Shown: piece by piece, positions 17,715 to 25,976 of the stretch
How the letters are laid out: the number at the start of each line of letters is the position of its first letter
Numbering within the stretch: the first letter of the stretch is position 1
DNA from: SAR116 cluster bacterium AG-313-A07
GTDB lineage: Bacteria; Pseudomonadota; Alphaproteobacteria; Thalassobaculales; Thalassobaculaceae
Length of the DNA stretch: 48,453 nt
Direction of reading: 5' to 3'
Assembly: GCA_003284265.1 (NCBI GenBank)
Contig: QBVV01000013.1
Location: 1 to 48,453, forward strand
The notes under the pieces: generated by a model
Database searches by the model: none
Told to the model about the DNA's origin: nothing
Seen by the model: the letters and a program-made list of their open reading frames with translations, nothing else
Made by a program: the position numbers and the translations under genes

Positions 17715-18482
17715 ATGGTTAAGGTGGTGTCCAGGTTCGATGACATAAAGAGTGAAGAAATTGGCCCGGCTATAATTTTGATAGACCCACAACTAGGAAA
17801 TAATATTGGTTCCGCCGCCCGTGCGATGCTTAATTGCGGTTTGAAAGACCTGAGGCTTGTGCGACCGAGAGATGGGTGGCCTAATGCTTCTGCTGTAAAA
17901 ATGGCGTCAGGGGCCACTGAAGTATTAAATAACACAAAAGTGTTTGATAATACGTTGGATGCGGTGAGTGACTTGAATCTGGTCCTCGCCACAACGGCAC
18001 GGATGCGTGATTTATCAAAGACAGTTTTGACCCCCAAAAAAGCAGCGGATTGGTTGACCTCTCATAATGCACATGGAGGAAAGTCTGGAATTTTATTTGG
18101 CCCGGAAAGGTCAGGTTTGGTGAACGATGATATTGTGTTGGCAGATGCTGTAATCAATGTTCCGCTAAATCCAAAATTTTCATCATTAAATCTCGCTCAA
18201 GCTGTTTTGCTTATGGGATATGAATGGTTTCAAAGTAACATAAAATCTAAAACAGTGGGTCAGGAGACAGGGAGAACAATGGCGGCTAAAGTTTCTGAAC
18301 GTGAATATTTTTATGAGCGATTAGAAAGCGAACTCGAAAAATCTGGATTCTTGTATCCGGAGCACCTTGCGCCAACAATAAAAAAAAATTTACGTTCAAT
18401 GTTCAATCGAACAGGACTTACTCAACAAGAAGTAAGGACGCTGCACGGTATTCTCACGGCACTAACCAATCCAAAGAATTAG
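17715..18482 (+). CDS. trmJ: tRNA (cytidine/uridine-2'-O-)-methyltransferase TrmJ
   Basis: This is a SPOUT-class (TrmH-like) methyltransferase of about 255 residues that 2'-O-methylates position 32 of certain tRNAs in E. coli. Motifs are IILIDPQLGNNIGSAARAMLNCG (motif 1), GILFGPERSGLVNDDI (motif 2) and NPKFSSLNLAQAV (motif 3, the trefoil knot that binds SAM). ATG 17715 is chosen over TTG 17703 because AGGA (17699-17702) is too close to the TTG. The gene converges with terC. Confidence 0.9.
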   Translation: MVKVVSRFDDIKSEEIGPAIILIDPQLGNNIGSAARAMLNCGLKDLRLVRPRDGWPNASAVKMASGATEVLNNTKVFDNTLDAVSDLNLVLATTARMRDLSKTVLTPKKAADWLTSHNAHGGKSGILFGPERSGLVNDDIVLADAVINVPLNPKFSSLNLAQAVLLMGYEWFQSNIKSKTVGQETGRTMAAKVSEREYFYERLESELEKSGFLYPEHLAPTIKKNLRSMFNRTGLTQQEVRTLHGILTALTNPKN

Positions 18483-18503
18483 AAGATGCATAAGCGGCAT
18501 GTG

Positions 18504-18521
18504 GATTGATTTTTATCAATC
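18504..18521. terminator. Hairpin between convergent trmJ and terC
   Basis: GATTGAT and ATCAATC form a perfect 7-bp stem with a TTTT loop, overlapping the last codons of terC. It lies 22 bases after the trmJ stop. The stem is AT-rich with only a short T-run after it, so termination strength is doubtful. Confidence 0.35.
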
Positions 18522-19241
18522 TTCTGATAAGGATTTGGCCCTGTTGCTTTTTTCCCAGAGGTTTAACATCTCTACGATAATTGAAAAAGCAAAGGCCATG
18601 TAAAGGTAATTTCGTGGAATATGATAGTGAAGTCCGTCAGCAACTAGGGCTACTCCAACTAGCACTAAAAATGATAGCGCCAGCATTTTGGATGTTGGGT
18701 GCTTGCCGATAAAATCGCTTATTGCTTTAGCCGAGGACAACATAACTGCCATTGCAATGATCACCGCGGTGATCATAATCCATAAATGCTCTGCCATTCC
18801 AATCGCTGTAACTACGGAGTCGATTGAAAATACTAGATCAAGGACTATAATCTGTCCTATTACTAAACCAAAGCTTGCGGGTTTCACCGATTTGTTTTTT
18901 TCGTTCTCTGGTTCCACAGCTTCCCGTATTTCCACTATTCCTTTATAAACGAGAAATACTCCTCCAGAAAAAAGAATTAAATCCCTCCAGGAAACGTCTT
19001 GTTCAAAAATCGTGAATAGAGGTTCTGTCAATCCTATTAACCAAGCCAACATAGATAGTAATACTAGCCTGAGAGCCAACGCTAAGCTTAACCCAATTTT
19101 ACGAGCTTTCCCTCGCTGAGATTCGGGTAATTTGTTGGCTACAATTGATACGAAAATTACATTATCGATGCCAAGTACAATTTCCAACATCGTGAGTGTA
19201 AGTAAGCTCGCCCAAATCGCAGGATCAGATACCCATTCCAT
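18516..19241 (-). CDS. TerC family integral membrane protein
   Basis: This is a 241-residue inner-membrane protein with about seven hydrophobic helices. The family signature LEIVLGIDNVIFVSIVANKLP is near residue 20, and its internal repeat VLDLVFSIDSVVTAIGMAEH near 130. The Asp residues in both repeats lie inside the membrane. Members such as Alx, MeeF and YceF-type proteins export manganese or help metalate exported enzymes, so metal handling is the likely role; tellurite resistance is only the historical name. Upstream AGAGGC stands at suitable distance from ATG 19241. I see no yybP-ykoY manganese riboswitch before it. Confidence 0.88.
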   Translation of the reverse strand: MEWVSDPAIWASLLTLTMLEIVLGIDNVIFVSIVANKLPESQRGKARKIGLSLALALRLVLLSMLAWLIGLTEPLFTIFEQDVSWRDLILFSGGVFLVYKGIVEIREAVEPENEKNKSVKPASFGLVIGQIIVLDLVFSIDSVVTAIGMAEHLWIMITAVIIAMAVMLSSAKAISDFIGKHPTSKMLALSFLVLVGVALVADGLHYHIPRNYLYMAFAFSIIVEMLNLWEKSNRAKSLSED

Positions 19242-19338
19242 TTTATTGCCTCTTTTTAGGTGAGTTATTAAACCTAAAGGATCATTATCGTATGAAAAAC
19301 TCGTGTTCGATCTCTAACTCTTTATGGTAAAATTTTCA

Positions 19339-19362
19339 ATGCCTTTGCTCGAGGCAAAGCAT
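19339..19362. repeat. Hairpin in the terC/rpsD divergent spacer
   Basis: ATGC-C-TTTGC pairs with GCAAAGCAT around a TCGAG centre, 9 bp with a single bulged C. It is upstream of the rpsD promoter and within the likely leader or promoter of terC. No downstream T-run is present on either strand. Its function is unknown. Confidence 0.4.
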
Positions 19363-19376
19363 GTTTCAAGGAAATA

Positions 19377-19404
19377 TTGACATTTGATAAAAGCTGCATA
19401 TAGT
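19377..19404 (+). promoter_or_regulatory. Sigma70-type promoter for rpsD
   Basis: A perfect TTGACA (19377-19382) and TATAGT (19399-19404) are 16 bases apart. Transcription would begin near 19411, giving a leader of roughly 93 bases before rpsD ATG 19504 that contains the hairpin at 19429-19454. Confidence 0.65.
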
Positions 19405-19428
19405 GCTGCACTCAATTCCTGGGAAAGT

Positions 19429-19454
19429 GTGAAGCAACGGTTGGATTGCTTCAC
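19429..19454 (+). ncRNA. Structured 5' leader element of rpsD
   Basis: GTGAAGCAA and TTGCTTCAC make a perfect 9-bp stem with an 8-base loop (CGGTTGGA). Immediately after, CCGG-11-CCGG or CCC-TACC-GGG (to 19473) can form a second small helix. It sits in the transcribed leader 50 bases before the S4 start. S4 represses its own operon through leader RNA in several bacteria, but I cannot match this to a named leader family. Confidence 0.45.
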
Positions 19455-19503
19455 CGGCACTCGCCCTACCGGGACAAAAAATATGCTAAAAAAGGAGCTC
19501 ACA

Positions 19504-20121
19504 ATGAGCAATCGAATTAGTGCTAAGCATAAAATAGACCGTCGACTTGGAGTGAACCTGTGGGGACGCCCTAAATCACCATTCAATAAAAGAGAATATG
19601 GCCCCGGACAACATGGGCAGAGGAGACGTAAGCCCTCTGACTTTGGTGTGCAGTTGATGGCTAAACAGAAATTGAAAGGTTATTATGGGAATATTGGAGA
19701 AAAGCAGTTTCGTAAATATTATCAGGAAGCGGTTCGGCGACGAGGCGATACAGGAGAAAATCTCGTTGGCATCCTTGAGTGTCGACTAGACGCTGTTATT
19801 TATCGGATGAAGTTCGTGCCGACTGTTTTTGGTGCTCGGCAGTTTGTTAGCCACGGACACGTCAGTGTTAACGGTCGTCGCGTTACCATTCCCTCATTTA
19901 TGTGCAAGGAGGGGGACGTTATTGAGGTTCGGGAGAAGTCGAGAGAGATACCTATGGTATTGGAAGCAGTAGCATCGAATGAACGCGATATCCCCGACTA
20001 TGTAGAGGTGGATGCAGCAAAGATGACCGGTACGTTTTTGCGACAGCCAAAACTGGAAGACATACCATACCCTGTCAAAATGGAACCTAACTTCGTTATT
20101 GAATTTTATTCAAAAAATTAG
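19504..20121 (+). CDS. rpsD: 30S ribosomal protein S4
   Basis: S4 is a primary 16S rRNA-binding protein that starts small-subunit assembly. The protein is 205 residues with the typical N-terminus ([14 protein letters not shown]) and the [23 protein letters not shown] segment. The S4 RNA-binding domain starts around residue 94 ([32 protein letters not shown]). AAGGAG stands 8 bases before ATG 19504. The frame is open for 40 codons upstream, but that stretch is the hairpin leader. The gene is a single unit here, not part of the alpha operon. Confidence 0.97.
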   Translation: MSNRISAKHKIDRRLGVNLWGRPKSPFNKREYGPGQHGQRRRKPSDFGVQLMAKQKLKGYYGNIGEKQFRKYYQEAVRRRGDTGENLVGILECRLDAVIYRMKFVPTVFGARQFVSHGHVSVNGRRVTIPSFMCKEGDVIEVREKSREIPMVLEAVASNERDIPDYVEVDAAKMTGTFLRQPKLEDIPYPVKMEPNFVIEFYSKN

Positions 20122-20127
20122 AACAAA

Positions 20128-20175
20128 AAAAGCCTCTCTTTTTGAAATATTTTTTCCTCTAAACTAGGGGCTTTT
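20128..20175. terminator. Possible bidirectional terminator after rpsD
   Basis: AAAAGCCTCT (20128-20137) and AGGGGCTTTT (20166-20175) pair over about 10 bp with one G-T, ending in T-runs on both strands. The 28-base loop is longer than usual. It separates convergent rpsD and the DUF3592-like gene. Confidence 0.4.
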
Positions 20176-20663
20176 CAGCTTTCGTGCTTGTCCTTGTTTT
20201 TCTGATTTTTCTCACGTTCTCTAAAACCCAGTCCGAGAGCGGCCAAGCCTACTGTCAATAGCCATATAGACCTAGTCCACGGTGCAAAAACCTCAATAAC
20301 TAGCATCTTGTTGGTATCGCCTCGCTGGAAAAAGACCGGTATTTTTTTCCCAACCTCTAAATCTCGCCTGTCAGATAAAATTATCGCTTCTTTTTGACCG
20401 CGATCTGGGTAGACAAGCTTAGCAAAATATTCAGCGTAATCCTCTAATTTTTTGCCTTCTCTTACTATTTGAGCTTCGCCTATAGAGCCTTCAATTAAAA
20501 AATGTCTATGGGGAAAACCAAAATAGATGGAGGCAGCAATAGTTATTATCGATATTAAAAAAAGCGTCTGGGCTGATGGATGCAAAAATCGGCGCATCAG
20601 TGGTCGTGGTTCATCTGCCATTGCCAACACTTTTAGAAGTACAGATGATAGCTGTTGTGTCAT
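20175..20663 (-). CDS. Two-TM membrane protein, DUF3592-like
   Basis: This is a 162-residue protein with one hydrophobic helix at about 32-48 (LFLISIITIAASIYFGF) and another near 130-145 (IWLLTVGLAALGLGF). Between them is a beta-rich domain resembling DUF3592 (GEAQIVREGKKLEDYAEYFAKLVYP, then DLEVGKKIPVFFQRGDTNKMLVIE). The C-terminus is a highly charged Lys/Glu tail. The family has no known function. It is the last gene of the run after grxD and is separated from it by 55 bases. Confidence 0.65.
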   Translation of the reverse strand: MTQQLSSVLLKVLAMADEPRPLMRRFLHPSAQTLFLISIITIAASIYFGFPHRHFLIEGSIGEAQIVREGKKLEDYAEYFAKLVYPDRGQKEAIILSDRRDLEVGKKIPVFFQRGDTNKMLVIEVFAPWTRSIWLLTVGLAALGLGFREREKNQKNKDKHES

Positions 20664-20718
20664 CCATTAAAATAGGTATTACAATATTATATTTCCTGGA
20701 GTAGTAGCGCTCAATTAG

Positions 20719-21060
20719 TCATGCAGCAGGCTCAGAATGCAAACCTTTCTCTTCTAGAAAAGTTTTCAATTCCCCTGTTTCATACATTTCCCTTATTATA
20801 TCGCAACCGCCAACAAACTCGCCTTTAACATATAGTTGTGGAATGGTTGGCCAGTCTGAATATTGTTTAATTCCATCGCGAACATCCGGGTCCTCTAGAA
20901 CGTTTACACTACTAAATTTCACCTGCAAATGACTTAAAACTTGTATGACAGCGGCAGAAAAACCACATTGAGGAAATACTGGGGTGCCTTTCATAAACAA
21001 AAGGACATCATTAGCGTCTACTTCAGTCTGAATACGTTCTCGTGTTGTGTCATCAAGCAT
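20719..21060 (-). CDS. grxD: Monothiol glutaredoxin Grx4/GrxD
   Basis: This is a 113-residue CGFS-type monothiol glutaredoxin. The active site is FMKGTPVFPQCGFSAAVIQVL, followed by the cis-Pro WPTIPQLYVKGEFVGGCDI that binds glutathione. These proteins carry and transfer a [2Fe-2S] cluster bridged by two glutathiones. They pair with BolA proteins, and bolA is directly upstream (28 bases). Confidence 0.95.
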   Translation of the reverse strand: MLDDTTRERIQTEVDANDVLLFMKGTPVFPQCGFSAAVIQVLSHLQVKFSSVNVLEDPDVRDGIKQYSDWPTIPQLYVKGEFVGGCDIIREMYETGELKTFLEEKGLHSEPAA

Positions 21061-21087
21061 GTTTATATCCCATAGGTTTTTACAAAA

Positions 21088-21327
21088 TTATGCCTTATTA
21101 GGAGCAGAGGTTTGCAGGGCGAGAGCATGCAACTCATTCCCCATCCGCCCTTTTAATGAGGAGTATACCATTTGATGTTGTTTTACTCTAGTTTTTCCTG
21201 CGAAGGCCTCAGAAATTATAGTCGCGGCATAGTGGTCGCCATCACCTCTCAAGTCCTCTATGGACACTATCGCGTCAGGAAAATCTTCTTTGATTAGCTG
21301 TTCAATTTCTTCTGCATCCATCGGCAT
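21088..21327 (-). CDS. bolA: BolA family protein
   Basis: This is a 79-residue BolA-type protein (class II KH-like fold). The motif DGDHYAATIISEAFAGKTRVKQHQMVYSSLKGRM includes the His residues that share Fe-S clusters with Grx4. I place the start at ATG 21327 with GAGGAG 8 bases upstream. The frame is open 20 codons further into the end of purL but without a ribosome site. The purL-bolA-grxD order is common in Alphaproteobacteria, and the pair probably acts in Fe-S trafficking or iron sensing. Confidence 0.94.
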   Translation of the reverse strand: MPMDAEEIEQLIKEDFPDAIVSIEDLRGDGDHYAATIISEAFAGKTRVKQHQMVYSSLKGRMGNELHALALQTSAPNKA

Positions 21328-21349
21328 AACGGCAACTCCTCTATTCTGG

Positions 21350-23566
21350 TCAGGCGCCGAGCATATATTCGGGAAGCCATTTGTCATGTTGTTTATATAG
21401 TTCTTCTAGAGGCACAGAGCAATTATCTGGAAGTAATAATTGTCCATCTGCTGTTGTTTTTCCAATTATATTTGCCGAAATACCTACTCTCTGAGCCATT
21501 TTGAGTAATTTTTCAGGATGAACAGTAGTGATGATATACCGTGACTGCTCTTCCCCAAAATAAAATGCAAAGGGATCAAGGTTTGCTGTGTTAATAATCT
21601 CGACCCCTAGTTTTTCTCCTTTATTCAAAGAAGAAAAAGCCATTTCAGTAATTGCTATCAGTAAGCCCCCATCGGAGATATCATGGCAGGCTGTTACATA
21701 CTTTTCCTCGATTATTCTGCGAATAAAATCTCCATTTGCTTTTTCTTCATCTAGGTCGATAGGCGGTGGAGCTCCCGCTTCTTGGCCAAATATCTCTCTC
21801 AAATACAAACTTTGACCTAACCAACCGGATAGCGTTCCAATTGATATTATTGTTTCCCCAGCGGCTTTAAGGTCTATGGTTATATGATTAGAAGTATTTT
21901 CTAAAAGACCTATACCACCTATCACTGGTGTAGGCATAATAGCCTTCCCATCAGTTTCATTGTAAAGAGAGACATTTCCAGATACTACTGGGAAGTCGAG
22001 TTTTAAGCATGCATTTGTCATTCCTTTAATGCAGCCAACAAACTGGCCCATTATTTTTGGGCGCTCCGGGTTCCCAAAATTCATATTATTAGTGATCGCA
22101 AGCGGTTTTGCTCCAGTAGCAATAATATTCCTCCAAGCCTCCGCTACAGCTTGTGCCCCCCCTGTTTCAGGCTCCGCTAAACAGTATCTGGGGGTGCAAT
22201 CAACTGTCATGGCTAATGCTTTATTGGTTCCCGAAACTCGAATTACTGCTGCGTCGCCTCCTGGTCTAACAACAGTGTTGTTCATTACTAAGTGATCAAA
22301 TTGCTCCCAAATCCATCGACGGCTCGCCAGGTCAGGGCAAGTCACTAATTCTGTTAACACCTCTAAAATCTGTTTATCCGTTGCAAAATCTTCAGGGTTG
22401 ATAGGATCACTGACCGGCGTTGCTTCCCAAGGGCGGTCATATTCGGGAGACTCTTCTACCATGGGATCAATGGGAATATTAGCTTTTATTTTTCCGTCTT
22501 TGATAATCTCTAAATGCCTTGTATCCGTTAGCTCTCCAATAACCGCAAAGTCTAATCCCCATTTATGAAAAATTTTTCGAGCTTGTTTTTCCGCTTCTGG
22601 TTTTAGAACCATGAGCATACGTTCTTGGCTTTCCGATAACATAATTTCATAAGCAGTCATTTCGGCCTCTCGAACAGGGACAAGATCCAAATCCAGTCGC
22701 ATTCCGAGTTGACCTTTTCCGGCCATTTCCACTGATGATGACGTCAGTCCTGCTGCACCCATATCTTGGATTGCAATAATAGAATCGCCCTCCATAAGTT
22801 CCAGACATGCTTCCAATAAAAGTTTTTCGGTGAATGGATCTCCAACCTGCACGGTAGGTCTCTTCTCTTCGGCGTCTTCATTAAATTCCGCCGAAGCCAT
22901 AGTAGCTCCGTGAATCCCATCCCGTCCTGTTTTTGCGCCAACGTATATTACCGGGTTCCCCTTGCCAGCAGCTGCCGAATAAAAGATTTTATCAGTTGAG
23001 GCTAGTCCAACCGTCATGGCGTTCACTAAATTATTACCATTGTAGGAAGAATGAAAATCTACTTCCCCCGCTACTGTTGGAACTCCTATACAATTTCCAT
23101 AGCCTCCGATTCCCGCTACTACCCCAGATACCAAGTGCCTTGTTTTTGGATGGTCCGGGCATCCAAATCGTAGAGCATTTAAGTTAGCGATGGGTCTTGC
23201 TCCCATTGTGAACACATCGCGTAAAATTCCACCAACACCCGTTGCGGCTCCTTGATAGGGCTCGATAAAACTAGGATGATTATGGCTCTCTATTTTGAAA
23301 ATAGCGGCTAGTCCAGACCCTATTGCGACAACTCCAGCGTTTTCTCCGGGGCCTTGTATGACTTGTGGTCCTTTTGTTGGAAGTGTTTTTAACCATTTTT
23401 TAGACGATTTGTATGAACAATGTTCAGACCACATCGAAGAAAAAATACCGACCTCAGTTGGGCTTGGGGTGCGATTCAAGATGTTCAAGATGAGTTGATA
23501 TTCCTCGGATGAGAGGCCATGTTGTAAAGCAAGGGTTTCTGATCTATCTACTTTATTGTCACTCAT
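21350..23566 (-). CDS. purL: Phosphoribosylformylglycinamidine synthase subunit PurL (small-PurL type)
   Basis: PurL converts FGAR to FGAM with ATP and ammonia supplied by PurQ. At 738 residues it is the Bacillus-like small PurL that needs PurS and PurQ as partners. Landmarks are [14 protein letters not shown] near residue 45, the ATP site [20 protein letters not shown] near 85, [19 protein letters not shown], and [13 protein letters not shown] near 275. ATG 23566 overlaps the purQ stop by 4 bases (ATGA), which implies translational coupling and fixed stoichiometry. Confidence 0.97.
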   Translation of the reverse strand: MSDNKVDRSETLALQHGLSSEEYQLILNILNRTPSPTEVGIFSSMWSEHCSYKSSKKWLKTLPTKGPQVIQGPGENAGVVAIGSGLAAIFKIESHNHPSFIEPYQGAATGVGGILRDVFTMGARPIANLNALRFGCPDHPKTRHLVSGVVAGIGGYGNCIGVPTVAGEVDFHSSYNGNNLVNAMTVGLASTDKIFYSAAAGKGNPVIYVGAKTGRDGIHGATMASAEFNEDAEEKRPTVQVGDPFTEKLLLEACLELMEGDSIIAIQDMGAAGLTSSSVEMAGKGQLGMRLDLDLVPVREAEMTAYEIMLSESQERMLMVLKPEAEKQARKIFHKWGLDFAVIGELTDTRHLEIIKDGKIKANIPIDPMVEESPEYDRPWEATPVSDPINPEDFATDKQILEVLTELVTCPDLASRRWIWEQFDHLVMNNTVVRPGGDAAVIRVSGTNKALAMTVDCTPRYCLAEPETGGAQAVAEAWRNIIATGAKPLAITNNMNFGNPERPKIMGQFVGCIKGMTNACLKLDFPVVSGNVSLYNETDGKAIMPTPVIGGIGLLENTSNHITIDLKAAGETIISIGTLSGWLGQSLYLREIFGQEAGAPPPIDLDEEKANGDFIRRIIEEKYVTACHDISDGGLLIAITEMAFSSLNKGEKLGVEIINTANLDPFAFYFGEEQSRYIITTVHPEKLLKMAQRVGISANIIGKTTADGQLLLPDNCSVPLEELYKQHDKWLPEYMLGA

Positions 23567-24252
23567 GATAAGTGCTCGACAATGCTTTGAAATAGACCAT
23601 ATCCATCAGACCCTCCAAGTTCGGGGTCGGTTGCATTTTCGGGATGAGGCATAAGTCCTAATACATTTTTTTTCTTATTCAGTATTCCTGCTATGTTTCT
23701 AACTGACCCATTAGGGTTTCCATCGGGCCCTATTTGTCCTGCAGTGTTGACATAACGAAAAGCTATTCTGTTTTGTTCTTCCAATTGATCGAGTGTTGCC
23801 GTGTCCGCAAAATAGTTTCCATCGTTATGTGCAACAGGGAAAGAAAGTTTTTGTCCGGGTTGATATTTTTTAGTGAAAATAGAATCCGTTTCTTCAACTC
23901 GAACATCTAGGTTTTGACAAATGAACTTAAGTTTGGTGTTCCTCATTAGAGCACCTGGAAGAAGACCGATTTCAGTTAGAATTTGGAATCCGTTGCAAAC
24001 ACCAAGAACTGCTGCGCCTTTTGCGGCTCGATCTGCAAGGGCGCGTATAACGGGAGCTCTTGCCGCCATTGCTCCGGCTCTCAGATAATCCCCGTAAGCA
24101 AACCCCCCCGCCAATACGAACAAGTCTACAGCGGGCAGGTCACTCTCATTATACCAAACTTTTTTAGGGGAAATCCCAGAAATTTTTTCCAAAGCCATTA
24201 CCATGTCGCTATCACGGTTGGTGCCCGGAAAGATAATAATCGCTGATTTCAT
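23563..24252 (-). CDS. purQ: Phosphoribosylformylglycinamidine synthase subunit PurQ (glutaminase)
   Basis: This class I glutamine amidotransferase of 229 residues releases ammonia for PurL. The triad is the Cys in [18 protein letters not shown] (about residue 86) and the His-Glu pair in LMPHPENA near the C-terminus. The oxyanion segment [14 protein letters not shown] is near 53. The ribosome site before ATG 24252 is weak. In related genomes purS lies immediately upstream; here a 351-base spacer and an oppositely oriented gene intervene, so purQ needs its own promoter. Confidence 0.97.
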   Translation of the reverse strand: MKSAIIIFPGTNRDSDMVMALEKISGISPKKVWYNESDLPAVDLFVLAGGFAYGDYLRAGAMAARAPVIRALADRAAKGAAVLGVCNGFQILTEIGLLPGALMRNTKLKFICQNLDVRVEETDSIFTKKYQPGQKLSFPVAHNDGNYFADTATLDQLEEQNRIAFRYVNTAGQIGPDGNPNGSVRNIAGILNKKKNVLGLMPHPENATDPELGGSDGYGLFQSIVEHLS

Positions 24253-24603
24253 TCGATGAGATGCGCTTTGTTATGAAATTTTCGTTACAATGACAAATTA
24301 CGCAAGCGTGAATACCTTTGCAAGCATGCGCTTAAAGTAACGTTAAACCATTTGAAATATTTGCAAATTAAATTCTTCTTCTTAGGTTGTGATTTCTTAA
24401 TTGTTGCACATTGCTTGTCGAATCGATCCAAACTGATATTTAAGGCAATTATAGAAGCTAGAAGCGTTTTTGCATATTAATCATTCCACATGTATTTTTG
24501 TATTAAAAGCATTCCTTGATGTAGAAAGAACCAGTAAACTGGTCCCGAAGAGCCAATGAAAACTGAATGAAGGGAATGGATAATTAGTTTTAATTTTATT
24601 TTT
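24253..24603. other. AT-rich divergent spacer between purQ and the TIM-barrel/MGS gene
   Basis: These 351 bases carry no ORF that I can support. I see only a perfect 5-bp hairpin ACCAG-TAAA-CTGGT (24530-24543), a GCAAGC direct repeat near 24303 and 24321, and AAGGGA at 24570-24575. It must hold the promoters for purQ (minus) and for the plus-strand fusion gene, but no confident -35/-10 pair stands out. Confidence 0.5.
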
Positions 24604-25653
24604 ATGCTTACTGAAAATGATAGGACCATAGAAGATGCAGAGGCGCGGTTGTCGGAGGCGCTCGCCGGTGGTGCTCGTCATATTGGTTTTAAGGATGTTG
24701 GGTTACCTTTAGATAGGTTGAAACTTCTTGCGGATCAAATAAGATTAGCTGGTGGAGTTTCTTATCTCGAGGTGGTAAGTTTAGATGCTGATCGGGAGCT
24801 CGAGTCTGCGGAGTCAGCCGTGCGACTCGACGTAGACTGCCTGCTTGGTGGTACGCACGCACCAGAAGTATTGAAAATTATAGGTTCTAATCCCTTACGA
24901 TATTTTCCATTTCCGGGAAAGGTGGTCGGTCATCCTAGCGTATTAGAGGGGACTGTTGAGCAAATTACGGAGAGCGCAGTATCGTTGACCGCTTTGGAAG
25001 GCGTCCACGGTTTAGATCTATTGGCTTACCGATTTAAAGGAGATGCTTCAGCATTAATGAAATCAGTTTGTGAAAAATCCAAAAAGCCAGTTGTAATAGC
25101 TGGTAGTATCGACAGTGAGGAACGCATTCTGGCTGCCGCAGCTGCCGGAGCCATAGCCTTTACTGTTGGCACCGCGGCACTGGCGGGTGACTTTCCGGCA
25201 GAGTCTAGTGGGTTAATTTCTCAAGTGCGTTCACTCATGTCTATAACTGCACGCGCTCGCCAAATTTCCACTTCTCCTAGACGGATCGCACTCGTGGCAC
25301 ACAATGAGAGGAAAACACAATTAACGGCTTGGGTTGGTCGACATAAAAGTTCACTTGAAAAAGAAAAATTAATTTGCACAGGTGGCACAGGGACGTTGTT
25401 ACGGGAGGCGTACCCCAGCCTTAACATTCATAGATTACAGCGTGGTACGATGGGAGGGGATCAGCAGTTAGGAGCGCTGATTGCAACGGGTGAGTTGGAC
25501 GCTGTGATCTTTTTCGCAGACCCACATACTCGCCATGCTCGAGATGTAGATCTAATAGCTTTGACCCGTTTGGCTATAATGCATGACACACCAATCGCGT
25601 GTAGTCCCACTGCTGCAGATATGGTGCTTCTAGCGCACCGATATCATAAATAA
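24604..25653 (+). CDS. TIM-barrel (aldolase-like) / methylglyoxal-synthase-like fusion protein
   Basis: Residues 1-210 look like a small (beta/alpha)8 barrel. They include RHIGFKDVGLPLDRLKLL, the strand segment YLEVVSLD, and a C-terminal phosphate-binding pattern, VVIAGSIDSEERILAAAAAG followed by AIAFTVGTAAL. Residues about 225-345 resemble methylglyoxal synthase: RIALVAHNERKTQLTAWV, then the catalytic GTMGGDQQLGALIATGELD and AVIFFADPHTRHARDVDLIA. The Asp of GGDQQ (MgsA Asp71) is kept. By eye the MgsA Asp20 position is Asn and the His98 position is Arg, so true methylglyoxal synthesis from DHAP is doubtful. ATG 24604 lacks a ribosome site. The frame is open upstream and encodes a hydrophobic strand (ISFNFIF) after AAGGGA, so translation may begin near 24583 at ATT. 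It lies inside the pur operon on the opposite strand. Confidence 0.72.
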   Translation: MLTENDRTIEDAEARLSEALAGGARHIGFKDVGLPLDRLKLLADQIRLAGGVSYLEVVSLDADRELESAESAVRLDVDCLLGGTHAPEVLKIIGSNPLRYFPFPGKVVGHPSVLEGTVEQITESAVSLTALEGVHGLDLLAYRFKGDASALMKSVCEKSKKPVVIAGSIDSEERILAAAAAGAIAFTVGTAALAGDFPAESSGLISQVRSLMSITARARQISTSPRRIALVAHNERKTQLTAWVGRHKSSLEKEKLICTGGTGTLLREAYPSLNIHRLQRGTMGGDQQLGALIATGELDAVIFFADPHTRHARDVDLIALTRLAIMHDTPIACSPTAADMVLLAHRYHK

Positions 25654-25662
25654 ATTAGTTGT

Positions 25663-25911
25663 TTATTTATTCTCTTGAATGTCTATCTGATAGTTTTCGA
25701 TCACTGTATTTGCTAAAAGCTTTTCACTCATTTTTGCGACTTGCTTTTCCGCTTTCATTATATCTTTTTCGTCGAGTTCAATCTCAATGAACTTACCTTG
25801 TCTGACGTTCTTGACTTGTTCAAAGCCAAGTGTTTTTAGGGCATTTTCTATCGCCTTACCCTGAGGATCTAGAACGCCTTTCTTGAGTGTTATATGGACA
25901 TGTGCTTTCAT
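25663..25911 (-). CDS. purS: Phosphoribosylformylglycinamidine synthase subunit PurS
   Basis: This is an 82-residue small subunit that bridges PurL and PurQ and helps channel ammonia. KAHVHITLKKGVLDPQGKAIENALKTLGF and the strand VRQGKFIEIELD are characteristic. I prefer ATG 25911, 11 bases after AGGAG; an in-frame GTG at 25923 overlaps the ribosome site. It lies 65 bases after purC. Its stop is only 9 bases from the stop of the convergent fusion gene. Confidence 0.95.
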   Translation of the reverse strand: MKAHVHITLKKGVLDPQGKAIENALKTLGFEQVKNVRQGKFIEIELDEKDIMKAEKQVAKMSEKLLANTVIENYQIDIQENK

Positions 25912-25976
25912 TGTTTTTTCCACTCCTAAAATTTTACTATTTAAGGCATATAGAATTCTAGAGTTTATCCAGAATT

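Noticed and set aside
19242..19376. yybP-ykoY manganese riboswitch upstream of terC
   Set aside because: I read the minus strand for the conserved GGGGAGUA-type core and found none; only a simple hairpin is present.
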